Shown here piece by piece: positions 17,205-26,300 of a stretch of 51,807 bases of DNA. How positions within the stretch are numbered: the stretch's first letter is position 1; every line of letters starts with the position of its first letter. A program made the position numbers and the translations under genes. This stretch comes from an uncultured Porphyromonadaceae bacterium (GTDB lineage: Bacteria > Bacteroidota > Bacteroidia > Bacteroidales > Muribaculaceae): contig CAMHQD010000016.1 in NCBI GenBank assembly GCA_946187345.1, positions 1 through 51,807 on the forward strand, in the 5' to 3' direction. Below the pieces are notes generated by a model. It searched no databases. It was not told the origin of the DNA and was given only the letters and a program-made list of their open reading frames with translations.

Positions 17205-20012
17205 TTATTTAATTAATGAAATGATTGAGCCTAACTGAGAGTTGGCTGCCGGGTCAAAGTCCGGAAGGCGGCAAGCGTAGACGTAGGCCAGTCGGAGTTT
17301 CTGCTGCCATTGCCAAATGTTCTTGTATTGGGGGAATCGTAACAGGAAGTCTCGAAGTTCGCCCGAGAAGACGTCGGTTGAGAGCAAGTCATTCTTCTTG
17401 TCGAGGTCAGCAAGCAGGCCCAGTCCCTCGTTGTCGTTGTCATGGAGCAGCACGTCGGTGTTGAGGCCCAGCCTGAGGCGCTCGTTTTGAGCGATGACGC
17501 TCTCGCGCTCGCCGGCCGGCAGGAAGTCATAGCCGAAACTGTTGACAAACGCGTTGAGTTGCATAGCGAGGTAGTCGGCGATAATGCCCACACATGACTC
17601 GCGGCTCATATCCCGCATATAGCGCTTGACCCGCTCCACAAGTTTGTCGTGCATATGCAGTAGTTTGTAGATGGTCCATAACTTGCTGACTATAATGTCG
17701 ATTGGCGGGAAGGAGTCCTTCAGTTCCGCCGAGCACCGCTTGGCCAGGAAATCGTCATGCCACTGTTTTTCAACGATGCTCACGAGTTGCTCCTCCTCGC
17801 TGCTTACCATGACGTCTTGTGACAGCAGTTTGTCGAGGTCGATGCCCATCTGCGCCAATTCGTCCCGGCACTCGTCCTCATCGTCGGTGCCGAGATAGTC
17901 GCACAACCGCTCAATGTTTTCATCTCGCGCGACCGATGCGTCAAGCCCGGCACCCATATAGATGCTTGTCTCCTGAGTGTTCATCGGTGTTGATAGCGCG
18001 GCACCGAGGATTTGGCGGTGAATGAGTTCATAAAGTTCGGTTTCAGAAATCATCAACTTGCCGATGAGCCGACCGAAGAAGTATGGGTCGTTGCCCAACT
18101 CGCGGTCAATGGTGAGGCAAGCGGCACCTGCTTGTCGCTTGGCCTGCTTGAGTTGGCGATCGCTGTCTTCAGGGTGGTAGTACTGCTCGAGGATGCTCTT
18201 GAAACGCTTGTCGAGTGTGTTGAAGTCGGCTGACAGTTTCTCAAGTCTCGCCGCGGACGCATTGGGCGCAAGGTGGCACAATGCCGCGATAATCGGCTTG
18301 GTGCCATCGTTGCCAACTGTCGCGGCTTGTTGCCATGCGCTATCGGGATTGGCAAAGTGGGCTCGCACAAAGTCATCGTTGACAAATGAATGCCGCAAGT
18401 CATCGAGGAAATTGGGATATTGCGGTTGGACAATGGCCCTGCTCTCGGCTTGCCCGCTCTCGGGATTGTATCCCTCGAAAATCATTGTCGAGTATTTGAA
18501 GTCCCGCAGCATGAAGATATTGTTAAACGCCGGCTGGCTGTCGGTCCAGCGGTTGAACCAGTGCTCGCTGTCGCCGATGGACTTGAGAACCTCCTTCTCG
18601 AGAACTGTCTTGAATCGTCGTGGCCACCGCTCGTTCAGGCGGTCAGGGTCACCGGCTTTCTCGTTCTGGTATTCGAGATCCTTGTTGAACCATGTGGCGA
18701 TGATGAATAGGGGTGAGACACCGGAACTGCGTGTAAAGGCTTCGCGCTCGGCAGTGGTGTTGCCCACGTTGTGGGTGACCCAATCGTTGAGCAGCACGCC
18801 CATGGTACTCTCGGCGCTCTGATTGTTGTTGTGGCAGAACAGCAAAGCAGTGATGCGCTTGGCCATGGAGTATTTATTGAAGAAGTATGACACCTTGCCT
18901 CGCCGCAAGATTGTTGACAGGTTTTTGCCCTCGGGCAACTTGCTTTCCTTGATCTGTTCTGGTCTTCTGGCACCCGGGAAGTCAAGGATGTCGATGTCAT
19001 TGAGGAACTCTCGGTCGCGACTTGTGGCCGCGGGTAACGTGAATGTGAGTTCGGCGATGAGTGCGCTGAAGAAAGATTTGGGCAGTCTCACGGGAGAGCC
19101 GTTGGGGGCTGTGAGGACGTTGACGTCGGGAATAAAGTCGGCGCCGCTCACTTCCGGCTCGCCGTACATTTCATCGAGGCGCGCCACATCAAGCAGCGAG
19201 CCGTGACGCTTGAGCACGCCGGCAAACTCGACGTAGACCGTCTGCTTGAAGCCGATGGCGCGGTAGGTGTCGAGTATATTGTCGAAGATGCGGTTGATAT
19301 CTCGATTGTCGTTCCATGTCAACTTGAGAAGCGCGATGAGTTCGCGCTCGTCAATCTCCCGCAGGTGTTGTAGGAGGAAGGTGAAGAACTGCGATTTGAG
19401 CAAGTTGTCACATTTCTTTTGGATTGACGACGTGTGGAAGAGATAGTCCCTGATGTCCATCAGGTCATCCTCATCGAGCAGCGTACAGGGCATCGGCGTT
19501 GACGAGAGTGCCGCTCGTGACAGGCGCTCGTTGAATTGTTCAATACTGATGATGCTCTCGTGGGAATAGTCCACCTGATTGTAGTATGCCTCGCAGAGCA
19601 CGAGTACCACATCTGCGACAGAGAGCAGCCGGGCGCGTAGCGTACCGGCTGGGACGCTCACCTGATGGGTGGTGAAGCGAGTAATGACTCCTGTGGCCTC
19701 TATTGTCGAATTTGGAGAACTGGGGTTAATATCATTGATGAAATTGAACGAGCGCTGGCCATCGGTGACGGCAAACGGCGCGTCAGGCGTCGACAGCATG
19801 GCGCTGACGAGGTAGGACTTTCCCATTTGGCTCTCGCCGAACGCCGCCACCGAGGGACGCTCCTCTACGGCGAAACGGATGCGTTTGTATTCGCGGCGGA
19901 GGTTCACCAGTTTCTCGCGGAAACGCAGTTGCTCGGCAGCGGGCACGTTGGCGATCCAGCGCAACGCTTTCTCGACAGTCTCTAATCGTGAGTTTATCGT
20001 TGATGTATCCAT
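17205..20012 (-). CDS. SrfC-like putative virulence factor family protein (P-loop NTPase)
   Basis: 935 residues from the ATG at 20012 (MDTSTINSRLETVEKAL); a GTG 18 nt further upstream is also open. The N-terminus has a Walker A (GESQMGKS, about residues 59-66) in SVAAFGESQMGKSYLVSAML, followed by long helical regions and a probable G3-like DFPGAR (in DIDILDFPGARRPEQ). The overall plan and the gene order after an SrfB homolog match the SrfC family (Pfam Virul_Fac), originally named for an SsrB-regulated locus in Salmonella and found in diverse bacteria. SrfC proteins are predicted GTPases or NTPases with a dynamin-like helical body; a biochemical role is not established in my knowledge. Cytosolic: no signal or membrane helix. 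The gene is 11 nt upstream of the protease gene. Confidence 0.82.
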   Translation of the reverse strand: MDTSTINSRLETVEKALRWIANVPAAEQLRFREKLVNLRREYKRIRFAVEERPSVAAFGESQMGKSYLVSAMLSTPDAPFAVTDGQRSFNFINDINPSSPNSTIEATGVITRFTTHQVSVPAGTLRARLLSVADVVLVLCEAYYNQVDYSHESIISIEQFNERLSRAALSSTPMPCTLLDEDDLMDIRDYLFHTSSIQKKCDNLLKSQFFTFLLQHLREIDERELIALLKLTWNDNRDINRIFDNILDTYRAIGFKQTVYVEFAGVLKRHGSLLDVARLDEMYGEPEVSGADFIPDVNVLTAPNGSPVRLPKSFFSALIAELTFTLPAATSRDREFLNDIDILDFPGARRPEQIKESKLPEGKNLSTILRRGKVSYFFNKYSMAKRITALLFCHNNNQSAESTMGVLLNDWVTHNVGNTTAEREAFTRSSGVSPLFIIATWFNKDLEYQNEKAGDPDRLNERWPRRFKTVLEKEVLKSIGDSEHWFNRWTDSQPAFNNIFMLRDFKYSTMIFEGYNPESGQAESRAIVQPQYPNFLDDLRHSFVNDDFVRAHFANPDSAWQQAATVGNDGTKPIIAALCHLAPNASAARLEKLSADFNTLDKRFKSILEQYYHPEDSDRQLKQAKRQAGAACLTIDRELGNDPYFFGRLIGKLMISETELYELIHRQILGAALSTPMNTQETSIYMGAGLDASVARDENIERLCDYLGTDDEDECRDELAQMGIDLDKLLSQDVMVSSEEEQLVSIVEKQWHDDFLAKRCSAELKDSFPPIDIIVSKLWTIYKLLHMHDKLVERVKRYMRDMSRESCVGIIADYLAMQLNAFVNSFGYDFLPAGERESVIAQNERLRLGLNTDVLLHDNDNEGLGLLADLDKKNDLLSTDVFSGELRDFLLRFPQYKNIWQWQQKLRLAYVYACRLPDFDPAANSQLGSIISLIK

Positions 20013-20080
20013 ATACAATTCAATGTTCACAATTCTTAATTCAAAGTTACTTCCCTCATTGTGGAGTGGTCGGGAGTGTC

Positions 20081-23000
20081 TTATCTGTTATATGAGATGT
20101 TGATGTTGAACGCTCCGCTATCAAGCCAGTAGCAGTCGGGATCGTTGAGTGACTGCACTGTGAGGCTGAAGTCTGCTACCGGCACATCATCGCCACGGTT
20201 GTTCTCGGCTGCTGTGATGCTGACTTGCTCCTTGTCTTCATCGAAGTCTTGCCGCTCGAGGGTGAAGGTGATGGGTATGTTCTCGGTGAGACGCTCGCAG
20301 TAGATTTTCACGATGTCGGTGATCTCACCATCGGTCTTGTCGGGATAACGGCTTCGTGAGCGTGAGGTGATGCCGTTGCGGTTGATGTCGAGCACGAGCA
20401 ATGGTCTGACGGGGTAGAGCCGCATATCGTGCTGCCGGCAACCGATGTATACCGGGAATGAGTTGGTGGTGATGGTGCCTGACGGCTTGTCGGGCGTGAT
20501 AAACGCCGGGTTTGTGTTCACCATTGCGTCCTTGACGACAAGATAGTCGGTAGTTGGCTTGATGAGTGCGCCCAGGTCGTTGAGGTCGAGCGAGAAGTTG
20601 TTAAGGCGCCCGGTGCCCGAGGCGAGGTAGCCGATCATCGCTCCCACGGCGACAATGCTCTTGCTGTTGTGGATGAAACCGTGCTCGTCGGCGAATGGGA
20701 ACCACTTGCCGATGCGGTGCTTGTTGAGCACAATCAGCCGGTTGGGCGCCACGGCGAAGTATTTCATGAAGATGTCCTTGATGGGCTGCAGCGAGGCCGG
20801 ACGGCCGGTGAGCAGAATGATGTCACAGTCATGGGCATACATGATGGTGGCGACGCTCTCGATAAGGCTGTTCATGGCGCGCTCAATCTGGCGCGAGACC
20901 ATGTCCTTGTCATAGGTCCACCGGATTTCGCCCAGTTCGAAGCCGAATGTGTTTTTGAAGTGACTAAGCACCTCATTATTGGGCAAATTATCGGTGAAAA
21001 TATCGTCAAACGTTGTCTCGCGATACTCAATACCGTGAGAGAGCAAGTCAAGGAAGTGGTAGATGACAGGGATGAGCACCTGGAGGTTGAAGTCGCGGCG
21101 CAGCAGCCTGTCACGGAACGACAGGGTATTGTGATCATCGCCAAAGAACTTGTAGAGCCTGGCCCGCGCCTCATGTTGAGATATGCCTCGGCGCAGCATC
21201 TCGCGCTCTATAGTGCCATTCTCTCCTTGAAGCAGGATGTTGGAGATGAGCATATGCATCATGTCGTCGCCGGCATAGTCAAAACTATCCCAAAAGATTG
21301 GCACGGGACGCAGCCGTGTCGGGTTGACCTCATTGTAGTCATACCGGCACACCATGATGTCGCTCGTGCCGGCGCCAATGTCAAGCGAGCCGATAACAAC
21401 CGATGGCACCGTGTCGCCTGTGGCCAACTGCCGTGGCTTGCCGTAGAGGTTGAAAAACTCGAGGCTGTTGTTGTGATAACTGTCGTTGAACTGACCGTAG
21501 AGGTAGACGAATTGCGAGCAGGTCGCTTCGTCAAATATCCACTGTGGATTATCCTCACTGCCGACGCTGGAGTCCGGAATGATTTTCACTTGCTGCGCGA
21601 TGGCACTCTCGTCGTTGTAGAGACCAAACTGCTCAAGGACGAACAAGGCATCCTTGAGACTGTCGTGCAAGGATTGCTGCTCCTGTCGCGACATGGCTGT
21701 GGGACAGGTGATGATGATGCGGTCGATGCGTCGTGGCGCTGACAGACGGCCGTTGAACTCGCGATACTCGTGGGTGTTGATTTGCACCCGGGCCTGTGAG
21801 AGGATTTCGATAAAGGCAAGCGTCATGAGTGACCGGCGCGAGTAGTGCAGGCCATATCCCATGCCGTCGTGATCAAGCGAGCCGTCGTCCTTGAGATAGT
21901 TACTCACTCCGTCAACGAGCGGCAACTCCAACCTGTCATCCCGGCCCATGCGTGCGCAACGCCATTCCTCGCGTCGCGCCGCGAAGTCCCAGAGGTAACG
22001 CTTCGGGCTGGAATAGGTGGAGAGCACCTCATCGCCCTCGGCGATATTGGTGGTCTGGTGGGTGAGATATTCGGCCTCATTGCCGAGGCGGACGATGCCC
22101 GGCCACACAAATTGCTTGCTGCCGCCGAGCACATTCTCTCCAAAACTCACCTTCTGGAACGCGAGCCGCATATTGAACGACTCGTCGCTGCGGTTGAGTT
22201 CGCCATCTTTGATGGGTACCGAGAAGTTTTGCAGGCGCAAGGGCTTGACGCGTGTGAAGTCACCGTTCTCAAACAAGACGGCGGCGGTGCGCGAGTTGCC
22301 GATGTCTATAGCCATCTCCACGCCCACGCTCTCCACGCCGCGGTCACGGATCAGTTGCAACTCCGGCAGATCAAGATTCTTCTGCAGGTACTCGATGAGC
22401 AGAAAGTAGGACGCGAGGAAAGCGTAGCGGTAGTCCTGCTCGTTGCGGTTGATGGTGATTTCATCAACATCGGTCACGCCGTGCACAAGTTGCATGAGGT
22501 AATTCTTGACCCAAGTGTTGCGTCCGGAGCAGAAGTCCATCAGGTGAGCGATGCGGTCACAGAGTTTGAACTTCTTGGATTTCTCACTTTGGCTGTCAAA
22601 GACAGGGCACTCGGCATAGTCATCGTCCGGCATTTGGTAGAGAGAGCGGGTGTCGATGGCGATGAGCACGTCGGCCTCGATTGTGCCATCGTCGTTGGTG
22701 GCGGTGGGAATGATGCGGCATCGGCACCAGTTGTATGGCCCTTGCTTGAACTCGCCGGTGAGGTCCAACTCAAATACCGGCATCGGCAGCCAGTTGTCCA
22801 ACAGTTTGTTGATAGGGCAGCGCCGGTCGCTGAGTTTCATGGCAAAGATGCCCTCAAGTTCTTGCACATCGGTGTCGCCGGCGTCACAGACTATGCGCAG
22901 GTCCGGCACTTCAAGCACCTGCGGCTCGCTGACGGTTAGTTTTCCTTCCGGTGTGACGAAATGATAGCGCTCCATATCGCTGAGTGCGACAATCTTTTTG

Positions 23001-23155
23001 CACTCGGGCAGTTGGTAGACAACCTCGAGACTGGTTTCCACCTGCTCCTCGTCAAACCACTCGTGGAACAAGTGCTTTGATGTCGCGTTCAGGTCAATAG
23101 TAACGTGCGACTTGAATAACTGGATGCCACTATTGGCAATCAATGTATAGGTCAT
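20081..23155 (-). CDS. SrfB-like protein with actin/Hsp70-type ATPase motifs
   Basis: 1024 residues, the first large gene of the cluster. It resembles SrfB family proteins (Pfam SrfB) in size, order and motif content. Three actin/Hsp70-superfamily nucleotide-binding motifs are readable: phosphate 1 in EMAIDIGNSRTAAVLFENG (about 283-297), phosphate 2 in SLDIGAGTSDIMV (about 588-598), and an adenosine-type loop in IILLTGRPASLQPI (about 778-787). The N-terminal 270 residues are a separate domain, and the last 170 residues are strand-rich. No membrane helix, so cytosolic. Known SrfB proteins lie beside SrfC; function is not established. A predicted promoter lies at 23280-23310 and a strong 5'-leader hairpin at 23174-23208. 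It is followed by srfC-like after about 70 bp. Confidence 0.85.
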   Translation of the reverse strand: MTYTLIANSGIQLFKSHVTIDLNATSKHLFHEWFDEEQVETSLEVVYQLPECKKIVALSDMERYHFVTPEGKLTVSEPQVLEVPDLRIVCDAGDTDVQELEGIFAMKLSDRRCPINKLLDNWLPMPVFELDLTGEFKQGPYNWCRCRIIPTATNDDGTIEADVLIAIDTRSLYQMPDDDYAECPVFDSQSEKSKKFKLCDRIAHLMDFCSGRNTWVKNYLMQLVHGVTDVDEITINRNEQDYRYAFLASYFLLIEYLQKNLDLPELQLIRDRGVESVGVEMAIDIGNSRTAAVLFENGDFTRVKPLRLQNFSVPIKDGELNRSDESFNMRLAFQKVSFGENVLGGSKQFVWPGIVRLGNEAEYLTHQTTNIAEGDEVLSTYSSPKRYLWDFAARREEWRCARMGRDDRLELPLVDGVSNYLKDDGSLDHDGMGYGLHYSRRSLMTLAFIEILSQARVQINTHEYREFNGRLSAPRRIDRIIITCPTAMSRQEQQSLHDSLKDALFVLEQFGLYNDESAIAQQVKIIPDSSVGSEDNPQWIFDEATCSQFVYLYGQFNDSYHNNSLEFFNLYGKPRQLATGDTVPSVVIGSLDIGAGTSDIMVCRYDYNEVNPTRLRPVPIFWDSFDYAGDDMMHMLISNILLQGENGTIEREMLRRGISQHEARARLYKFFGDDHNTLSFRDRLLRRDFNLQVLIPVIYHFLDLLSHGIEYRETTFDDIFTDNLPNNEVLSHFKNTFGFELGEIRWTYDKDMVSRQIERAMNSLIESVATIMYAHDCDIILLTGRPASLQPIKDIFMKYFAVAPNRLIVLNKHRIGKWFPFADEHGFIHNSKSIVAVGAMIGYLASGTGRLNNFSLDLNDLGALIKPTTDYLVVKDAMVNTNPAFITPDKPSGTITTNSFPVYIGCRQHDMRLYPVRPLLVLDINRNGITSRSRSRYPDKTDGEITDIVKIYCERLTENIPITFTLERQDFDEDKEQVSITAAENNRGDDVPVADFSLTVQSLNDPDCYWLDSGAFNINISYNR

Positions 23156-23173
23156 TCTGCGTTTATTGCTTTA

Positions 23174-23208
23174 CCCGCGGCCCTCGTGATGACGGCGGCC
23201 GCCGCGGG
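23174..23208 (-). promoter_or_regulatory. GC-rich hairpin in srfB 5' leader
   Basis: CCCGCGGC (23174-23181) is complementary to GCCGCGGG (23201-23208), with further GC pairing possible (ACCCGC 23173-23178 with GCGGGT 23208-23213). It starts about 19 nt upstream of the srfB ATG, within the predicted leader. A hairpin at that place could limit translation or cause attenuation; there is no T-run after it. Confidence 0.45.
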
Positions 23209-23279
23209 CGGGTTATACTTTCAGTTTCTAAGGTCTCGTCAGTCGCGTCGCCAGTGATGAGCCGCGACACAATAAAGCG

Positions 23280-23310
23280 CAAAGTTATACAATTTTTATT
23301 AAACAGGCAA
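23280..23310 (-). promoter_or_regulatory. Predicted Bacteroidota promoter for the srfB cluster
   Basis: On the minus strand TTG (23310-23308), a 20-nt spacer and TAACTTTG (23287-23280) match the Bacteroidota pattern TTTG/TTG-N19-21-TAnnTTTG. Transcription would start near 23273, giving a leader of about 118 nt. The genes from srfB to the zinc ribbons could form one or several long transcripts. Confidence 0.6.
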
Positions 23311-23338
23311 GATTGCCGACGTTTATTTTATCTTATCA

Positions 23339-23541
23339 TCAGATGATGCGGCTCTTGTTCATATAGCCGAGATAGTTGTCGTAGGCATCGTACACCTTGA
23401 CCCCCCCACCACCCCTATTTCCGGTGAAGGATCGGTTGGGGGCATAGTGCTGTAGGTCTGCATACGGGCACCGCAGCGTGGGCAGGCGGCGGCCTTGTCG
23501 GAAATTTGTTGCCCGCAATTAGGGCAATTAATAAGGGCCAT
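23339..23541 (-). pseudogene. Small zinc-ribbon gene with frameshift at a G7 tract
   Basis: The ORF starts MALINCPNCGQQISDKAAAC, then PRCGARM, the same ribbon as in the array downstream. As read, it stops at 23359 after an ill-fitting tail (SRCTMPTTTISAI). On the minus strand a run of seven G residues (23407-23401) precedes GTC; adding one G restores a sensible tail (VKVYDAYDNYLGYMNKSRII) ending at TGA 23341-23339, for about 67 residues. Either the tract has slipped, the copy is decayed, or the assembly has an error here. It has its own candidate -7 box and lies directly upstream of the srfB promoter. Confidence 0.65.
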
Positions 23542-23575
23542 GACGGTTTCTGTTTATAGTGATAGATATTAAATG

Positions 23576-23583
23576 CAAATATA
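23576..23583 (-). promoter_or_regulatory. Candidate -7 box for the small zinc-ribbon gene
   Basis: TATATTTG on the minus strand matches TAnnTTTG, about 35 bp upstream of the ATG at 23541. No clear TTG element lies at the expected upstream distance; that DNA instead holds a 9-bp repeat (CGTCCATTT twice, about 23606-23624). Confidence 0.4.
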
Positions 23584-23639
23584 AGGCTTTCCTGTGAAAT
23601 GCCGTTCGTCCATTTCGTCCATTTTGCAGTTGGGATGAA

Positions 23640-23690
23640 ATTATCCCGCCCGACACTCATTTTGACGCGAGTTGTCGGGCGGGAGATAAT
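23640..23690 (-). terminator. Stem-loop after nqrF, likely terminator
   Basis: CCCGCCCGACA (23645-23655) pairs perfectly with TGTCGGGCGGG (23673-23683), and the stem can be extended by ATTATC/GATAAT. It directly follows the nqrF stop at 23694. In the gene direction it is followed by ATAATTTCATCC, a short T-rich stretch, so it is a plausible end for the nqr operon. Confidence 0.6.
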
Positions 23691-23693
23691 GTG

Positions 23694-24983
23694 TTAACCG
23701 AAGTTGTCGTAGTGGATGGACGAGGGGTCGACACCGAGGCTGTCAAGCAGGTCGTTGACGGTCTTGGACATCATTGCCGGACCGCACATGTAGTACTCGC
23801 AGTCTTCGGGCGCCTCATGCGTGCCGAGGTAGGTGTCTCGCATCACGTTGGCGATAAAGCCCGGGGTGTACTTCACGCCGGCGGCGTCGGCGGCCGGGTC
23901 GGGCCGGTCGAGGCCGAGGTGGAAGTGGAAGTTGGGGAAGTCCTTTTCCAACGCGAGGAAGTCCTCGAGATAGAACACCTCGCTCAGGGAGCGAGCGCCG
24001 TAGAAGTAGTGCATCTCACGGTCGCGTGTGTTGAGCGTTCGCGTCATGTGCATGATTTGCGCGCGCAACGGTGCCATGCCGGCGCCGCCGCCCACCCAGA
24101 TCATCTCTTTCTTGGAGTCAAAAATGGGGTGGAAGTCACCGTAAGGGCCGCTCATGATGACCTTGTCGCCCGGCTTGAGGGTAAAGATGTAACTTGAGGC
24201 GATGCCCGGCATGACATCCATGAAGCCAGGACCCTGGTCTTTCGGTTTGAAGGGCGGCGTGGCGATGCGCACGGTGAGCATGAAGCGGTCTCCCTCGGCG
24301 GGGTAGTTGGCCATCGAGTAGGCGCGCACGGTTGGCTCATCGTTGCGACACTTGAGTGAGAACATATCAAACTTCTTCCATGTGTCGATATAGTCGCCCA
24401 GTGACTCCTTGTCAATGTCGGTGTCATAACTCATCTCAAAGGCGGGAATGCGGATTTGCGCATAACTGCCCGGTAGAAAGTCCATGTGCTCGCCCGGAGG
24501 TAATGCGACGATAAACTCCTTTATAAAAGAGGAGACGAGTTTGTTGCTGACCACCGTGCACTCATATTCCTTGACCGAGAGCACACTGTCGGGGACTTGG
24601 ATTTCCATGTCGCCTTTCACCTTAACTTGACAGCCAAGGCGCCAATGAGCCTGTTGCTCTTTGCGCGTGAAGTGAACTGTTTCGGTAGGGAGGATTTCAC
24701 CGCCGCCGCTTGGCACCTGTACGCGGCACTGACCGCAACTGCCCTTACCGCCGCAAGCGCTGGAGAGCATCACACCGTGATGATGTAGCGTTTGCAGAAG
24801 GGTGCCGCCGGTGGTAGCCTCAAATTCCTGAGTTCCGCCATTGACGGTGATTTTCACCTTGCCCTGCGGCACTAAATAGTGGCGTGCCACGAGCAACAGC
24901 ACAACGAGCAGCAACGTGATGACGAGAAAGATTGACGCGCTCGCAAGTACTGTCAATGAAGTGTTGTCAAAAATCAGTATCAT
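23694..24983 (-). CDS. nqrF: Na+-translocating NADH:quinone reductase subunit F
   Basis: 429 residues. NqrF accepts electrons from NADH through FAD and a 2Fe-2S centre and feeds the Na+-NQR complex in the cytoplasmic membrane. An N-terminal membrane helix (about 8-32) is followed by a plant-type ferredoxin domain with SACGGKGSCGQCRV (Cys ligands near 75-85, with a further Cys in WRLGCQV), a flavin domain with RAYSMANYP, and an NADH domain with VGGGAGMAPLRAQI. The end (DSLGVDPSSIHYDNFG) is typical of the family, and the length is close to the usual 400-430. It is the last gene of nqrA-F, 7 nt after nqrE. Confidence 0.97.
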   Translation of the reverse strand: MILIFDNTSLTVLASASIFLVITLLLVVLLLVARHYLVPQGKVKITVNGGTQEFEATTGGTLLQTLHHHGVMLSSACGGKGSCGQCRVQVPSGGGEILPTETVHFTRKEQQAHWRLGCQVKVKGDMEIQVPDSVLSVKEYECTVVSNKLVSSFIKEFIVALPPGEHMDFLPGSYAQIRIPAFEMSYDTDIDKESLGDYIDTWKKFDMFSLKCRNDEPTVRAYSMANYPAEGDRFMLTVRIATPPFKPKDQGPGFMDVMPGIASSYIFTLKPGDKVIMSGPYGDFHPIFDSKKEMIWVGGGAGMAPLRAQIMHMTRTLNTRDREMHYFYGARSLSEVFYLEDFLALEKDFPNFHFHLGLDRPDPAADAAGVKYTPGFIANVMRDTYLGTHEAPEDCEYYMCGPAMMSKTVNDLLDSLGVDPSSIHYDNFG

Positions 24984-24990
24984 TTCGTTC

Positions 24991-25605
24991 TTAAAGTTTA
25001 ATGCCGAGGAAACTCATGAAGGCGATGCCCATGAGGCCGGTGATGATGAATGTGATGCCTACGCCCTTGAGCGGCTTGGGCACGTTACTATAGGCGAGTT
25101 TCTCGCGGATGGCGGCGATGCCCACGATGGCCAGTAGCCAGCCGAGGCCGCTGCCAAGACCGTAAACGGTCGCGGTCATGGCGCTACCGAGGTCTTTCTG
25201 CTGCATGAACAAGGCGCCACCGAGAATCGCACAGTTAACGGCGATGAGCGGCAGAAAGATGCCGAGTGACGCGTAGAGCGACGGCGAGAACTTCTCAACG
25301 GCCATTTCCACAAGTTGAGTGCCGCTGGCGATGACGGCGATGAACATGATCAGGCCTAAGAAACTCAAGTCGACGTTTGCCAGGTCACGGCTGAGCCACG
25401 TCAGCGCACCCTCTTGCAGCACATACTTGTCGAGCAGAAAGTTGATCGGCATCGTCACTGTGAGCATGAAAGTCACGGCGATGCCCAGTCCAAAGGCTGT
25501 TTTGACGTTCTTGCTCACGGCAAGGAACGAGCACATACCCAGGAAGTAGGCGAATATCATATTGTCGATAAAAATCGACTTTACAAAGAGATTAAGTTCT
25601 TCCAT
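24991..25605 (-). CDS. nqrE: Na+-translocating NADH:quinone reductase subunit E
   Basis: 204 residues with six hydrophobic helices, as expected for NqrE, one of the two related RnfA/RnfE-like membrane subunits. Family landmarks include a conserved Cys in the first helix ([13 protein letters not shown]) and one in the inverted half ([12 protein letters not shown]), which in characterised enzymes help to hold an iron centre between NqrD and NqrE. It sits between nqrD and nqrF and is preceded at its ATG by a TAACG-type leader (GACTAACGTCT). Confidence 0.97.
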   Translation of the reverse strand: MEELNLFVKSIFIDNMIFAYFLGMCSFLAVSKNVKTAFGLGIAVTFMLTVTMPINFLLDKYVLQEGALTWLSRDLANVDLSFLGLIMFIAVIASGTQLVEMAVEKFSPSLYASLGIFLPLIAVNCAILGGALFMQQKDLGSAMTATVYGLGSGLGWLLAIVGIAAIREKLAYSNVPKPLKGVGITFIITGLMGIAFMSFLGIKL

Positions 25606-25622
25606 AGACGTTAGTCATTATT

Positions 25623-25642
25623 GGGCGGGACGGAGCCCGCCC
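25623..25642. repeat. GC-rich hairpin between nqrD and nqrE
   Basis: GGGCGGG (25623-25629) and CCCGCCC (25636-25642) form a perfect 7-bp stem inside the 54-bp nqrD-nqrE gap. No T-run follows in the gene direction. It may stabilise or process the polycistronic mRNA. Similar CCGCCC/GGGCGG hairpins occur at 23645-23683 and 39793-39808. Confidence 0.5.
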
Positions 25643-25659
25643 GTCTTGAACGGTTGTCG

Positions 25660-26292
25660 TTAATTGGTTTGTTCTTGCAATTCAGTGTTGCGTGAGCGGT
25701 GCACCCAGATGATACAAGCCACGGTGATAAGCGCCATCGGTGGCAGAATCATCAGGCCGTTGTTCTCGTAGCCGTGGTCGTAGCACCACTGCGGTATCAC
25801 CTGATACCCGAGCAGGGTGCCGCTGCCGAGCAACTCGCGGAAGAAGGCTACGATAACAAGAATAATCATGTAACCGAGGCCGTTGCCCACGCCGTCGAGG
25901 AACGATGGCCAGGGGCGATTGCTCAAGGCGAAAGCCTCGAGGCGCCCCATGAGGATACAATTTGTGATAATAAGGCCGATGAACACCGATAACTGTTTGC
26001 TGACGTCGTAACTGTAAGCCACAAGGAACTGTTGCACGATAATCACCAAAGCGGCCACTACCACCAACTGCACGATGATGCGGATGCTGGTGGGAATAGT
26101 GGTGCGGATGAGCGAGATGATGACGTTGCTCAATGCCATGACGGCAATCACACTCAAACCCATCACGATAGCCGGCTCGAGTTTAACGGTCACGGCCAGC
26201 GTGGAGCAGATGCCCAGGATTTGCACCAACACAGGGTTGTCTTTGGACAACGGGTTGAATAGTACTTCCTTATTTTGCTTGGATAGTATCAT
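25660..26292 (-). CDS. nqrD: Na+-translocating NADH:quinone reductase subunit D
   Basis: 210 residues with six hydrophobic helices; partner of NqrE in the membrane core of Na+-NQR. Family features include NPVLVQILGICSTLAVT near the N-terminus and ITNCILMGRLEAFA in the middle, with the two conserved Cys that match those of NqrE. It starts at ATG 26292, 19 nt after the nqrC stop, and its leader is made of three GTCGTTA heptads (complement TAACGAC). Confidence 0.97.
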   Translation of the reverse strand: MILSKQNKEVLFNPLSKDNPVLVQILGICSTLAVTVKLEPAIVMGLSVIAVMALSNVIISLIRTTIPTSIRIIVQLVVVAALVIIVQQFLVAYSYDVSKQLSVFIGLIITNCILMGRLEAFALSNRPWPSFLDGVGNGLGYMIILVIVAFFRELLGSGTLLGYQVIPQWCYDHGYENNGLMILPPMALITVACIIWVHRSRNTELQEQTN

Positions 26293-26300
26293 AGTAGTAA

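Noticed and set aside
20669-22939. Two long plus-strand ORFs (20669-21742 and 21845-22939) opposite srfB
   Set aside because: They mirror the codon structure of srfB, lack any recognisable motif and have no promoter; srfB has clear ATPase motifs in the other strand.
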